Source: Seriola aureovittata | Lineage: Eukaryota; Chordata; Actinopteri; Carangiformes; Carangidae | Assembly (NCBI RefSeq): GCF_021018895.1 | Contig: NC_079366.1 | Coordinates: forward strand, 21,623,896-21,687,895 | DNA: 64,000 nucleotides | Reading direction: 5' to 3' | Shown: piece after piece, positions 1 through 13,200 of the stretch | Numbering within the stretch: position 1 is the stretch's first letter | Layout of the letters: the number at the start of each line of letters is the position of its first letter | Made by a program: the position numbers and the translations under genes | The notes under the pieces: model-generated | Seen by the model: only the letters and a program-made list of their open reading frames with translations | Database searches by the model: none | What the model was told of the DNA's origin: nothing

Positions 1-836
1 TCACTTGTTCATCTTTAATTGTGGCAGTTACATAAAACCACAGGCAGTGCTCACAAAGCAGTAGTAGTAGTGAACCTTTGGAAAAGTGTGGCCTGCACAG
101 TGTACCACATACATAAGCACCGGATTGTTGCCGGAGGAAAAAACACAAAACACCTACACTATAATAGAGAACGTGCATGCAAAAGATGATTATACCCTAA
201 TCCACCAATAGCAATCCCAAACACCATTGTAAATCGGTGGGCCAACATAATTCTACAATGTTAAATCTCTGAACTGAAAGTGAGTCCAAATCAGCCTCTG
301 CGGGTGAGAAGCTTGTAACTGCACCAGCGACCTCGTCTGACTGGTAGGGGTGCACACACAGTGGTGTGTGGGACTTGAGGGGTTAGCATTATGCACAGTG
401 ACGCTGCACTGTCAAGTTGGCACTAGCATGACTGCTGGCATGTGAAAAATGGTTGGTGACACCATGTTTTACGGCAGTGCATAAGAAATTGGACATTAGG
501 ACAACGGGGAAGAATGGGCAGCAAAATGTGGAAATAGAAAAAATTTAAAGAAATAATGGCCTTTCATTTAGATTTGTTCAAATATTCCATAATGTAAAAG
601 TGTGTCGGACTTGAATAACAAACATTTCAGGTGTAATACATAACAGAAATGTAATTTAACAAAGATAGAAGATGATATGTCACTTTAACAACTGCAACAC
701 TAAAAACATGTTGAATAAAATATGTTGTGAATATTTCAAATCCCATAAAGACACTGCTCTTGGCTTTGACTGCTTTAAGGAGTGTCACTGAGTGCTTATC
801 TGAAACACTGCACACTTCGTTCTATGATTAAAATAG

Positions 837-838
<2 letters not shown>
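1..838. other. AT-rich DNA, no gene seen
   Basis: No open frame here resembles a known protein and no repeat family is recognised. A potential ATTAAA polyadenylation-type signal lies just before the A-run that follows, so a decayed retrocopy in the plus direction is possible, but no coding body supports it. Confidence 0.5.

Positions 839-870
<32 letters not shown>
839..870 (+). repeat. poly(A) run, about 32 bp
   Basis: An uninterrupted A-run about 32 bases long. ATTAAA occurs roughly 14 bases upstream, which is the geometry of a retroposed 3' end. No flanking target duplication was found by eye, so a simple homopolymer expansion is equally likely. Confidence 0.8.
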
Positions 871-873
<3 letters not shown>

Positions 874-1030
874 ATAAAGCATATAAAATGTCACTGTGGC
901 AGTTATTTGGTTTGGTTTGTTTTTGGAACATAGACAATCTTTCACTTGCAAGTTTTAGGTGTGAAATGTGAACAAACCCAACAAAGCCATCAGAGAACAA
1001 GCAAACATTTGGTGCATTGCAATGTCAAAG

Positions 1031-1225
1031 CTACCAGAAATGTTGCTGCTTTGACTCTTTCAAAATCTGGAGTTCTTGTTCTGTGTTCTTATTTATCCAG
1101 TCTAAAATTATCTTCTGGGAATCATGATCAGTGTATGAAGCCATTATCTTTGTACCGGAATATTTATACCTTCTTCTTACCAAGCAATGAAACTCAAATG
1201 AATTAGCTGGTTTGTCTACAAACAC
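1031..1225 (-). CDS. possible C-terminal exon of an unknown protein
   Basis: This minus-strand open frame of 64 codons has a residue composition more protein-like than the surrounding frames. It is rich in charged residues, has a helical stretch (ILDWINKNTEQELQILKESK) and ends in HFW before a TAG stop. On the minus strand a TTTGTAG sequence upstream could act as a splice acceptor, and GTAAGAAG lies inside the frame where a donor would fit. I do not recognise the protein or any domain. It may be a terminal exon, a pseudogene piece or a chance frame. The start methionine is only the first in the frame and is not argued to be a real initiation site. Confidence 0.2.
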   Translation of the reverse strand: MFVDKPANSFEFHCLVRRRYKYSGTKIMASYTDHDSQKIILDWINKNTEQELQILKESKQQHFW

Positions 1226-1959
1226 AGGAGCACATTATGTCATCCTGTCCCTGTAACCATTTTGCTGTTATTTTAAGTGAGCAACATTTGGCCCGATGTT
1301 AGACGAGTGCACCGGGATGCACAGTGTACCTCTCTCCCCTATCCTTCGTTCCTCTACATTGTCAGCTCCAGCTCTGAACCTTTGGCTCTCCATGATAAAA
1401 TATTTAAGATCTGCCATGATTAAAGTGCATCCTCCTCACCTTGGCAGCAAAATCCATTAACCCAAGGAGAATCAATTCCATTGATTTCAATGATAGAGGC
1501 TGGAAATGTGTGTGTGGAAGGTTGAGCATGAGGTGAAGGTAGAGGGTGTGAGGAGGTGAAACATACAGTATGGTGGAGAGGAGGAGGGAGATGGTGGGAA
1601 AGAAAAAAACGTTTTACTCATTGCTCACTCAGTCAAGCTCCGGTATGAAAAATGCATGGGACATCAGTCAGGAACACAATTATTTGCATGGCTCAGAGGA
1701 GTGAAGCAATGCATGCAAGCCTCCTTGACACAAGCACTCAGGATGCACCAACAGTACAATGCAGCTTAACACAGCAGAGCTTAGTGCAAAAAGAAGACAG
1801 TCAGGCGAGGAGGGGGCTAGAGGAAAAAAGGGCACACACATGCTTGAACAAACTCAGAAAAGGGTATGTGTGAGAGTGCACCGAATAATTTATGTCATTG
1901 TCAGCTTCACCGTCATTGCAATCATCACATTAATGTAGAACACAGACCACATCGCTTCC

Positions 1960-1986
1960 CCACACACACACACACACACACACACA
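1960..1986. repeat. (CA)n microsatellite
   Basis: About 13 CA units directly visible. No coding frame of interest overlaps it. Confidence 0.9.
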
Positions 1987-2205
1987 GTGCTACAGAAAAC
2001 TGTGACTGTAAGCATCCTCTAGCACTCTGGTTCACCTGCAGGGCTCATCATTTCCACAGCAGCCACTGAATTTTCTTTTAATGTACTTGATAGCGTGCAG
2101 GAATGCATTTCAGTCTGTGGTGAGTGGGGATAATTACACTCGGAGAGTCAGTGATTGTTTTCAACGATGACAGTTCTGTATACTGTGAATATTAGGGAGA
2201 TAACT

Positions 2206-3232
2206 AGGGATGGGAATCAAGAACCAGTTCCAGTTGAAAACCGGTTCCAAACTGTCCAAACCATCAGAATCGTATGACTCTGATCTTATCAATCACTTAT
2301 ATCAATGACAGCATGTTTTTCCGATGGTTGCGCATTGCAAAACAATGACATCAAACTCATCTGTCTACGCTGCTGGAAACTTGCAACAAGAATTATTTAC
2401 AGCAGGGAGGAAGAAACGGTCCAAAGCTTGACCTCATTTCAAGAAGAAAGACGACATCAGAGCTAGTTGTAACAGGCTCAACTTGGTCGACCCACCAAGG
2501 GTCCAAATAAAATCACTTACATATTTAACCCTTTTCAAAAGGTACTACTTTTTTGCCACACACCTGTCTGATTTCTTCTTCTCTTTCAATAGCATGTATG
2601 TGAGGCATGTTGGGCACATCTTTAAAAATTGTAGCTACAGAAAATAACCTAGGTTACACTCTCTCCTAAACTGTATGAGTCTCTTCATGCTTGTTGGTCA
2701 CACTCTGCACCACCCACCACCACAAGTAAATTCTCAACCTGTGGGAAACACAGTAATGTCTGTAAAATGCTAATTTCAAGTAAAAGGTAAAAACACCATC
2801 AATATGCTAAAACATCTTTCTACAGAACGTGGGCTTAAATACCAGGAATGCCATGTATTTGACACTAGTTTCCACTGCTTCCCAACCGAGCAGTATGTCC
2901 GTTACAGAAGCCAAATATCTTATGTTATAATAAAATTAGCGCCACGCAGGCAGGCTTAGCATATTTTTCCCTTTAAATGAAAATGAATGTTGTTCAAATT
3001 CTCTCGTCATCCATTTTAGATGATAACACACTGTTGCTACAGCTAGCTCTCAGGCTACACAGTGATAATAAAACAGTTGAATTGACGCTAAAAACCTGTT
3101 GCCTACTTTTTTTTTTCCCCACAGACAGTAAATTGATCAGGAATCATTAAGGGAAATGATAAAGAATCCGACTGATAAGCAGAATCAATAATGGCACTAG
3201 TATCTAAAATATCTTATCAATTCCCAGAGATA
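2206..3232 (+). mobile_element. internally deleted hAT-type transposon relic with a broken BED zinc finger
   Basis: The left end carries the motif AGGGATGGGAAT followed by GAACCAGTTCC/ACCGGTTCC steps. The right end closes with TATCAATTCCCAGAGAT, an imperfect inversion of the left end. These are the ends I associate with a teleost hAT family whose transposase begins with a BED zinc finger. Around 2410-2480 the plus strand translates as RKKRSKA, then a stop, then PHFKKKDDIRASCN. This resembles the start of a BED finger (basic run, aromatic, then Cys) with the expected Trp codon turned into TGA. The remainder of the roughly 1-kb body has no transposase frame, so most of the ORF is deleted. A clean 8-bp target duplication was not found. 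Residual copies of the same family lie at 58535-58670. Confidence 0.6.
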
Positions 3233-3235
3233 TAG

Positions 3236-3384
3236 TAGTCCAGGTATGCTGTAATGCCCCTACTCAGAGGCCGGGGGTTGGAACTTTTCAGAGCTGATCA
3301 CCAAATACTAATCAGTGCAAAATGAGAATTCCTTCAAAACATTACAGGTATTGGGTTCACAAGATGAGTACAGATGCACAGAAT
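3236..3384. other. short spacer between transposon relics
   Basis: No gene or recognised repeat is visible in this stretch. Confidence 0.5.
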
Positions 3385-3458
3385 AGGGACGTCACGATAC
3401 CAGAAATGCGGTAGTCAGTGCCAACACCAATGAAATTCCATGATTCTCGAGACCACAG
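3385..3458. repeat. fragment of a teleost MITE (GTCACGATACC-type end)
   Basis: The segment begins GGGACGTCACGATACC and continues through a 'gtgaaattccatgattctcga'-like core. That arrangement is familiar from a dispersed non-autonomous DNA transposon of fish genomes. Only one end is present, and no partner inverted terminus was found within the next kilobase. Confidence 0.45.
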
Positions 3459-5574
3459 CAAAAAAACAGACATACGGACATGTTAATATAAAGTTAACCA
3501 CCGAAACTCACTCACCCTGAATTCTGTACTCAGAACTGGATGTATGTCCTTGAGGTTCTTACATAAGTTGGAGATGTTTTCTTCTTTCATTCAAAATGCT
3601 CTGTGGCACAGTTTGTATACTGGCTTCTGGTTGTTTAATAACTTGTCCCTGATGATCAAAGTCACCCCCCCCCCCCACAAGTCACGGTGCACCTTTTGCT
3701 GCACCAGTACCTGCTGCCGTTCCACGTGTTGTTCTTATATTAAACTGTGTCTGCCGCCTTCTTCTCTTTGAGTTTGGTACTATGCCTGTTACGCACAAGC
3801 AGAGTGTGCTGAAAATGCACTTCAGATGTTTGGATAAGTCAAGGGGAATATTATAATACAGCCCCTGAAGGTTGGAGCATTCTTTGTGGCATGTTCTGTG
3901 TTGCATAACATTGCCATGCATCATGGATGGCTCTGCAGAGAAGCATTCTTTCTGACTACCACCACCACAAACTGAATTTGTTCCGCCATAGGTTCATAAT
4001 GAACCGAAAATGTATTTACACTTCTCATTATATAACATAAAAGTCTGTGTGGGTAATTTCTGCTGATGCTTCATTGTAGAGCTGTGCCCAGCGCATTTAT
4101 TTGCTCAGCCCTTCCTTTGTCTCTCAGGGTGTGCAGAACATGCTGCATGTGTGCGCCAGCACTGGGCTCACTGGTCAGTCACCACAGTATATTGCTACAA
4201 ATACAATCTAATCTGTGTGAAACACTGCCATTATCATGGTAATCCACCACAGCGCAAGCCCACCTGGATTTTAAAAGGGAATGGGAAATGGCACTCTGAT
4301 GATTGGTGTATTGCATGTTACACCCAAAACACACAGACTGAGTACCACCCTTTTGAACCGTGCGCCTGGTGCAGCGCAAATCTCATCTGAAGATCTCTAG
4401 GACAGCGGGTTCAAAACACACGCCCTAACACACACACACACACACGGCATAAAAAACACAGCTGGGGTTTGATGAAGCCCATGAACGATTGAGCAGAATG
4501 AGCTTCTTGTTAAATTAAAAACACAAAAGAGGAGTAAACAGTTCTTATTCATTTTTACCATTTATTTTTAGTGGGGCAAAATTTATATTATTTTACACAC
4601 AGATTCAAACTTTGTCTCTCTCCTGCTACTAACACCTTCTTTACACTACACAAATGTATGCATTTGTACACAGAAGTATAGAGGAAGATGGAATCAGCCA
4701 GCATTTCTTATCACATTTTTTTCCCATGATTGAGCAACAGTGGGGCAGTTATCCACAGTAGGGGTCTTTTTCCAAACTGCTAAGTCTCCTGCCAATGTGT
4801 TGACTGGTTGTTCTAATGAGGGACAGCCACAGGGGTTTCCCCAGCTGACCAGAGAATGAGGTCCTCCTTCCATGAAGGAGTTTAGCTCTGGCTTCTCAGA
4901 CCTCAATCACAGCCTTAGCTGGAGACCTCTTGTGAAATGCAGTGCATCAAAATACAAAGGTTGATTAAGGTCAGCTCTGTGTTATCATTATTGCTCAATT
5001 ACATTTTTGCAAATCTTAATTCAGTGTGTGATCACTGAAAAATAGGACAAGTAGTCTATAGTCTCAGTAGCAACAAAACAACAAAATCAACGTGTACCAA
5101 AGATGAAGGTCCAATGGTCTCAAATGAAAACTGTTTGTACTCACATGAATCTGCTTAGTAAATATTATAACAGTCTGTTTATTATATTTTGCGAAGTGGA
5201 AATTTTAGCCTGATGCCTGTGCTCAAGTAAAAGTCGGAAGTTTGTCCTCCTTGGGTCTCTAACATGTCATCAGACTCCTCAATTCCCTTTAAAACACACT
5301 TACTTACACCACCCACACTCCCCGCTCCCCACACACACACACCAAGACTGTGAGAACTGTCTTACACACACTAGGACTGGCTGAAAACATATATTCAGCT
5401 CTCAGTGCTGACACTATATTATCATTTTTATACCATTTACTGTTATCATCTGCTGTTGCACTGAAAGTCAGTGTTCCATTATTTCTGCACTTTATCCCAT
5501 AGGGGAAATTCATGTGTCCATTAGTTCATTGTTGAGCATAATAACGGTTAATAATAAATAACAATAATAATTAA
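3459..5574. other. unique AT-rich DNA, no gene seen
   Basis: Contains a short C-run near 3665-3678 and a short CA run near 4428-4446. A stretch of about 40 bp at 4076-4115 resembles one at 54291-54330. The open frames are short and unlike known proteins. Confidence 0.5.
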
Positions 5575-5965
5575 ATTAGTCCACTTCCTTTGGCTGAGGT
5601 GTTTTATAACCTGATGGCAGTGGGAACAAAGGATCTTCTGAACCTCTCTGTTCTGCAGCGCAGTGAGATGAGAGGTTTGCTGCACCTGTAGCTGCTTCTC
5701 TGTCCTGCCAGAATGTTGTGGAGAGGATGGTTGGTATTGTCTAAGATGGTGTCCATATCTTACATTATATGCGTCTCCTCACAACAGTCCTGAGAGAGTC
5801 CTGACTCCTGCCAAGCACAGACCCAGCCTGTTTTTTACCAGCTTATCCAGTGTCTTTGTGTTCATGTCGTTCATGCTGCTGCCCCAGCAGACTGCAGCAT
5901 AAAAAGTAAAATGGCCACCACTGACTGATAAAACGTGCAGCATTTCAGTGTGTAGTGTTATGACA
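5575..5965 (-). pseudogene. LINE reverse transcriptase, C-terminal fragment
   Basis: Read on the minus strand, this encodes the end of a non-LTR retrotransposon ORF2. The diagnostic stretch is FYAAVCWGSSMND followed by LDKLVKN. Further on, in a shifted frame, comes RTERFRRSFVPTAIRL, the conserved tail that closes these polyproteins. A stop (…LSGLL*) and at least one frameshift separate the two halves, so it is dead. The RT fingers, palm and endonuclease are absent. The family is a jockey/L2/Rex-like LINE of fish; I cannot fix the clade from this piece. It is inserted antisense to the window, as are the 22.4-kb and 50.6-kb LINEs. Confidence 0.8.
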
Positions 5966-7149
5966 TGACAAGCACCAGTCAAGTACACAGAGTGCCAATT
6001 AAGCCACCTACACTTCCTAATTAGGTCAATAATTAGTTAAGCAACTTTGTTGTAGAAAAGCTATTTTTGAGTTTGGTACTATGACTGTTTGAAATTTTTT
6101 CAAACACACATGAAGGCCGATGACAGTGATAGTTGCAATTTTCAATTACCGAAAACAGATATACCTCAAAAAGTTATTATAACTTCAAACTTTCTGCATA
6201 ATCAAAGAGTTGAGCTGCATGTGTGTGTAGCTACAGCCATGGTCTTTATATCTCCTTCTACCTTAGGCCACTAACTTATCAATCATCCTTCGTATTTAAT
6301 AGCCCAACATGGGGTTTAGTGGTAATTTTAAGTTACACAGAAAGTAAAAATAGTTATAGGGAATTCTCCTACTTCGACTGAACATAGTGTGGTGGTATTT
6401 GTATGCTCATTTGTGCCCATTCAGTTTCAGAAACAGATATGTGGGTGAAACAGTAAAAACAAAAAACATGGAAAACATGTCAACATGCACCATAAAAATC
6501 AGGTTCCTCCAGTTATACTTTGTACTACATTCTGCATTTTTAATCAGGGCTACAGCTCAGCAGTTTACTTAAAAAAGCACTCACATAAACCCATCACCAA
6601 TAAGGCCTTTACCCCTTAATTGTCTGCTAAGCAACAACAATGAGGAATCAAAGCCTTTGAAGATAAAGAGAAGCCATTAAGCTTACACTGCTGCACCAAT
6701 CATTATCAGCCAAATCCCAGCGACAAGGCTCATCACAGGGGTAAAATAAAGAGTAGATAAGACGGGAGCTAATGATGATTTTTCTCCCAGCATCCAGAAT
6801 GAAAAGCAACAAATGGGTGATAAAAAGCCCAAAGAGGTGTCACAGAAAGACTTGAGGGAGCTGACAGAGGCTAATCACTGGGGTTAAAAGCTTTCTGAAA
6901 AGACAAGGCTGAGACAGGCCAATCTCTTTTATGACTTGCTCAGAATGCTGCTACGTGGATTATATTTTTCTCATGGTCCAAACTATGGATTGAAATATCT
7001 GACGACGTGCTGCCTAAAGGTAACAATTCCAAACTGGCGATAATGTTGAAATTATCTTTCTAGTAGAGGTGATGAAAATGAAAACACATGCTTCCTGCAA
7101 TCGTTTTTGTCTTCCATAAAATCTTAGTAACTAGACAGCAGCACTACCC

Positions 7150-7150
<1 letters not shown>

Positions 7151-7215
<65 letters not shown>
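7151..7215. repeat. (CA)n microsatellite, about 65 bp
   Basis: Uninterrupted CA dinucleotides preceded by a short C-run. Long pure tracts of this kind are usually length-polymorphic in fish. Confidence 0.95.
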
Positions 7216-7217
<2 letters not shown>

Positions 7218-10200
7218 CAGTTTAAATAATGGCAGTTTCTCAAAGGATTTGTCTCATTTCAATCTAATGACATACCTCGTATAACCCTCATTTAATTAGC
7301 TACATTGATTTATGAAGCTGTCAGACTCCACCACAACAGACGTACTTCTGTGATATACAACACAGTTCTCATTTATCAGACCTATTTAGAGCCTTTTTAA
7401 TGAGTTTTTCCTGCCTATTGTCTTTATTTGTGTTAAATTGAATCTGTTGCCTCAAAGTGAATTCAATATAGAGCTTTGGGACTCCCTAAACACGGCCAAC
7501 ATGCACAAGACATAATTAGTCTTTAACAAAAGGATCTATCATCAAAGATTTGCAATAGAATCAGGCAAGTCAAAAGACTGTGTTCAATCAGCTCAGTAAT
7601 ATTTACCAATATGCTTTTATGCTGCCATGAGAATCTTCTGATGTCCTGTAACATGTCATTAAATATACATGCGCTCACAAAAGGTGAGGTTTGGGCTTGA
7701 GCATGTCCAGTTCAAATGATCGATACTAAGTGCATAGCACATTCCTGACACCACAGATACCAAGCATATGCACAGAAATGTATACATGTACAGTGTGTAT
7801 GTGTACTTTTAAAAGTATGTGCGCTTTGTTTAACAATCTGTTTACTTATTGGAGAATAACCGTGACTGCAATGTTATTTCTTAACATTCTCAGTCTTGTT
7901 ATAGCTGTGGAGAGAGGATCTGGCCCTGCTGTGTTGAGCCTTATCCTGCTGAAGCTTTGATCAGGAGGTTCACACAGGCGACAGACTATACCACCTAACA
8001 GGGGAAGTGCTGCAGTGCTTGCACAGAGGGTGGGGGTTGATGCAGGGACTTTCCATGGTGAGAAATCTCTGTAACTTAAGAAGAACAGCACTACCTCGTG
8101 TGTTTTCTCTCCCCATGAATATTTGTGCAGCCATACTTTAAGATATTTTTGACAGAGGAAGACTGACTACTATTATCATTAACATTTTCTACTCTATATA
8201 GAGTATAAGTGGCTGTATTTCTTATTATTACATTACTCTAAATCACATGACTGTTTATGTGAAAGGGGTGGCTTGTAGTGATGAAGCAACAGAGAATTAT
8301 CACTGAATTCTGTAATTCCCCTCAGCTGTACAGTTTTATAATCTTTCAGCTCATTTCTTTGATTTTTTCTGGCTGCAACTTTGCTGTTTTGGTTCACCTT
8401 CAACGCCCTCACAGCACTGTTTCCCACCATCAGCAGGGAACTGTATTCAGCAAAAGAACTCTAAAAGCCAACTATACGCTACCTGCCCAGCACCAAACAT
8501 CAGAGAGATAAAGTTGGCGACTAGCTAGTGAACGCAGGAGAACATTCAGCAGCTTCCCTCAAGAATCAATGGATATCAAAAGCAGCTAAAAGGAAACATG
8601 ACTTCAAATGAATGCTAATATTTTTCCATAAGTAAACTTAGTGGTTGACGCTATTCAAGGTTTTGTTCACTGCTTGTTTCTGCTGCCCCAGAAGCTGTGG
8701 TTATTGCAGGTCTAAATTTATGTGTGACAGCTGTGAGTTTTATGAAGTTAAATTTGATATCTGAGAAGTTTTCAACGTGCCTAATCACAAGCAATACCCA
8801 GAACACATTGCCTGGGTAACACACCTGTATATTTTGTGCACAACGAGATCAACGGTTAAGACGTAGAGGCTCAACAACCTTGTCATGTTCTTGAATGAAC
8901 AAAAATGTTAATCATGCTGACTACTTATGTACTGAGACAACGATGTAGGGGTAGAAAATTGAACACCTGCTCTCTCACTCGCTGCTCTTAACACCAAACC
9001 TAATTGATTCTCAGTGATATCCTTTAACAGCATTAAACAAACACTACAGCCAACAGTGGTGTCACAGTAGACCGCATTTATCGAATAATGATGGCTTGTG
9101 CTGTTGTTTTGGTGTTGTTAACCTTCATGGCTTCAGATAATGGAAGCAGTGGGTTGTGGGACAATGGGAAAGTTGTTTCCTGAAGCTCTTGCTGCTTCAC
9201 TGCATGCTGTACCCTAAACTGCACCAGTTACCTCCATAATTGATTAAGTACATGGAGGGGGGGGGGGCTGCTCTCGAAGATATTTCAAAGTTCAGCTAAA
9301 ATTTTATTTTTGATTTGGCTATTTCGTCCTACGTCAAAGTCAATATACAGATGATCAGTGGCAGGCAGTGTGTTTCCTGGTCTGAAGCAAAACAACTATT
9401 TGAATAAGGTTCTTTCAAGATTAACTTCACTCCATTTTAACAATTACGTGATCCTTCAACATGAATGTTAACATGGGCCAACAGTGATATAACATTTACA
9501 CAGGAGGGCTGGTGACATTTCTCTCTCGTCGCAAAGGTGCAAAGCAGCTTTAATGTGAAGTCTCTACAGCCTCGGTTTCCTCCTCTGTGTTCCAACCAAC
9601 GTATCTTGCTGTAATTGACTGCTTCTGATTTAATATCTGGAGGCAATGATAGTGTGCATGTTTGCAAATGCACATAGATGATATCTGTATGACTACTGAG
9701 CCTACACAATGCATGCTGTGAGCAGAAGTGGGTTTTGGAGCTGTCCTATTATTACTACTTGCCAACCTAGCAGAAGAGAAGAGTAGATGAAAGAGGATGG
9801 GGGAGGGAATAGCTGCCTGAAGGCATCAAACCGTTTTAAAAAGGAACCTCAGGACCAAGTGGAGAAAACGTAACAATCACAACTACTGGGACACATGGAT
9901 GATATGCCTTAGTGCTTCACAATACTTAAAACACTGAGTTTTGGAGAGCTGTTAATGTTAAGGGTAACTCACAGCAGTGGGATGAATTGCAACAACTCAG
10001 GTTCCAACAGAGGATTTTCTAAGAAACCACTGTATTGTGTTATACCAACCACTGGCACAACAGTACATGATGTGGGCCTTGTAAGTTACAGCAACTCTTT
10101 TGCTGTTCTACCTCATTTCTCCCAGACTGCACCTTTCGAAGCAACATTCACAACTCAGCTGTCTATCTAACTGTCTGGGGCAATTCCTACTCACGGGCAA

Positions 10201-13200
10201 TTTACCACAAGAACTTCTAAAATGGTTCAAGCGGAAAAATCACAAAGCAGATAATCTGTCAATCCATGTATTTATCCATCCATCTAATGTAATCACAGTT
10301 AATTTCACACTCATAATGTTACATAATCTCAATTTCTTACACCAACATATGGAAAGGATAAAGCTGGTGATATATTCTATACGCATCTTGTTGTCGACAA
10401 ATCCCATGACAAGCCCAAAACCAACAATAAACTGATCCTACTAACAACTATTGACTGTGCAGCCTGATATACAATAGTTTAAACCTTTAAGTCATCAACT
10501 TCCATTGTTGTCAAAAAGCTCATTGATTTGATCCTTCAGTACGATGAACATGAGCGGTGCAGTTTGGAGTCAATCCTACATACACTGCGTTGCTGTCATA
10601 ATACTCACCAGCATGAGATTTGTCTTTACATGGGATTTGTCAACAGTGAGGAAAATATAAAACAATGTCAGCCTTATTCTTTAAAGCTCAGAGCTGCAAC
10701 AATTTAGATTTAGACTGTAATTTATTAGATTATGATTTACAACAAAAACAGAAGCTTTTTTTGCCTCTAACTTCTTGCACCACAAAAATTAATGCCTTTA
10801 AATTTTGATCAAAGAATTCATCCTCTTTGCTTTTTACCCTCAAGTGTCCCATCACTAAAAACATTTAGATTCATGATTGATCTGACTGGGAAAAGAAGTT
10901 AAATGTCCACCCAGGGGCTCCAAAAGCCCCGAGTACTGTATGTGAATTGGTTTTTGGTAATATGATTAACTGCACTTGTACAACAGCCCCAGAATGTTTG
11001 CCCCAAGGACTCAAGCAAAGGAAGACAGGAATTAAACAAAAATATATTGTAAATGATAATTTACATGTTTAAAACAAAATTGTTAGTTTTCCATAAATGT
11101 CTACAAAAGTGTAAAACCATTAATTAATTGTGTTGGATCAAAACATACCATTCCTTTATTTTAAAGCAAGTACTTGGTACGAAGATTACCAAAAACTTTC
11201 CTCCCCCCAATTTATCCTTTCTAAATGCCACTTGAAAATGTATAAATGATTTAAAGATAATATGGATCACCTACCAAGCTGTAAATTGTTTTGATTCAAG
11301 TCCATATGTCCATAGAGCTAACATTTGGGAATAATATTTTTCACTCAGCTCAGCCATCTTGGTTCTTTCACCCCTTCCATATCCAGACTGAAGACAAAGG
11401 AAGAAAAAGCACTTGTGGTCTGAGCCCTACAGCTTTAAAACAACCATGAAGCTGATTAATTTTTTCAAGAGCTTATTTTTATAAACTTGTTTTTTTTCAT
11501 CGACTTTATTTGACTTATTTACTAATTTCGTTACATACTATTTAATTGTTCTTGCAGAAGCTTTATGTTGCCACCTCCAAAGTTTAATTAATATATACAG
11601 TTGTTTTATAGTTGTCTTTTCTGTAACTGTTCTTCGATGGTTTCCACAGTTCTTCCTGCAGCTTTACAGTCGCTCTGTTTAGCTTTTACTGACTGGCTAT
11701 AAAACACTTTGTAGATTATTTTTAGAAACTGCAATAAAACCAAAATGCATCTTTATTAGATGCAAGCAGCATGCGATGCATCACTATCAGTCGACCATCA
11801 ACATTTATGAACATCAGTTGTAACGTAGAGACCTAACAGTACATCGCAGCCAGCCTGTCGTTGTATTCAGTGTAACATTTATTTTCAGTTCCCCATTTCA
11901 TCAGTGGATTATGCTACATACACAACAAACACAAGCAACAATCATTGCTAAAGAGAAATCTGATATCATTTTCATTATCTTTCATTATCAAAGTTCTTTC
12001 AAAACTCAGTGTATCTAGCACTATGGGCAAATTTTATGAAAGCACAAACAAGTTGATTTATTCACCCAGTTACATCTCACTGGCATTTAATACTGACTGC
12101 TGTCTGTTTGGTCAAGTGGCTGCAGCACTGATCATCTACTGGTTTCTTAGACACCATTCCTCCAGTTACCTTCACAAATTGACACACAGAAATCATGAAC
12201 ACTGAATGATACAAACATCTGTTTGGACTTTTGTCTTGTCATGCTACACCAGTACAATAAAAGGGTGCATTTCACACTCATCCTCCAAATGTGGTGAGTG
12301 CTAATTTCTGCAGAGCCAGAGCAGACAGTGCTTTGCATATTTAGTGAGTTTTCCAAACAGTGGTCACATATACTACAGGGAATAAAAATGTACTTCATCT
12401 GCTTTAAGAAAATAAACAGTCAACAGACAAAATGATGATTTTCATGCAGGCTTTGCCCATTTGTCCTCAAAATAGTCAACATTTTCTACCACTAATATTC
12501 ACTGCAGATGTAAACCAAATACGGCATTGCAACAATGTAGGAAGGAAAACAATCAATTTAAAGAGAGTATGCCCTCTTTATTTCTTACACTTGTTCTTTT
12601 AAAAATTACTAGTACGATCAGTTGACTTGTCAGAATAATCCGCACGGTATGTGATTGTGAGATTTATCAATATTTGTCCACTATACATTTAAAAAATACA
12701 ATCAACACAAAAATCAACACATTTTATGTAAATCCGAATCAAATAAATATCATGAACTTTCTATAATTAATGCAATATATTTCTAACATGATTAGATCCT
12801 ACATAGCATTCTCTCCTGAGACGATACTAGAGCCTATTCCTGACATGCAGTATCTCTACTTGTAAGTTGTACTACATGTTGTGGCTACACTTAAAAAAGT
12901 TCAATACATAGTAATAGTGATCTGAATTTAAAGTCAGGAAGCAAATGTTTTAAGTGTGGAGCGATTGAACTCCAATTGAAAGCTTTAAGGCATTGGCTTA
13001 GGCTTCATTAAGAATGGCTGGCTCTTCAAAAACAATCGTTAAAATCAGCATGTAATTATCAGGCAAGTGAGACGAATTCTTAATCTGAGAAGCTGCAGGG
13101 CTTCCAGCTGCACAGCAGTACAGATATACATGACTCACTTAAATATGACCAGAAAAGTATTTTCAAGAGGGTACACATATACGCGTTGCTTATGTAAGTT

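Noticed and set aside
3661..3680. C-run as a possible G-quadruplex on the minus strand
   Set aside because: A single homopolymer run without spaced G-tracts; nothing supports a function.
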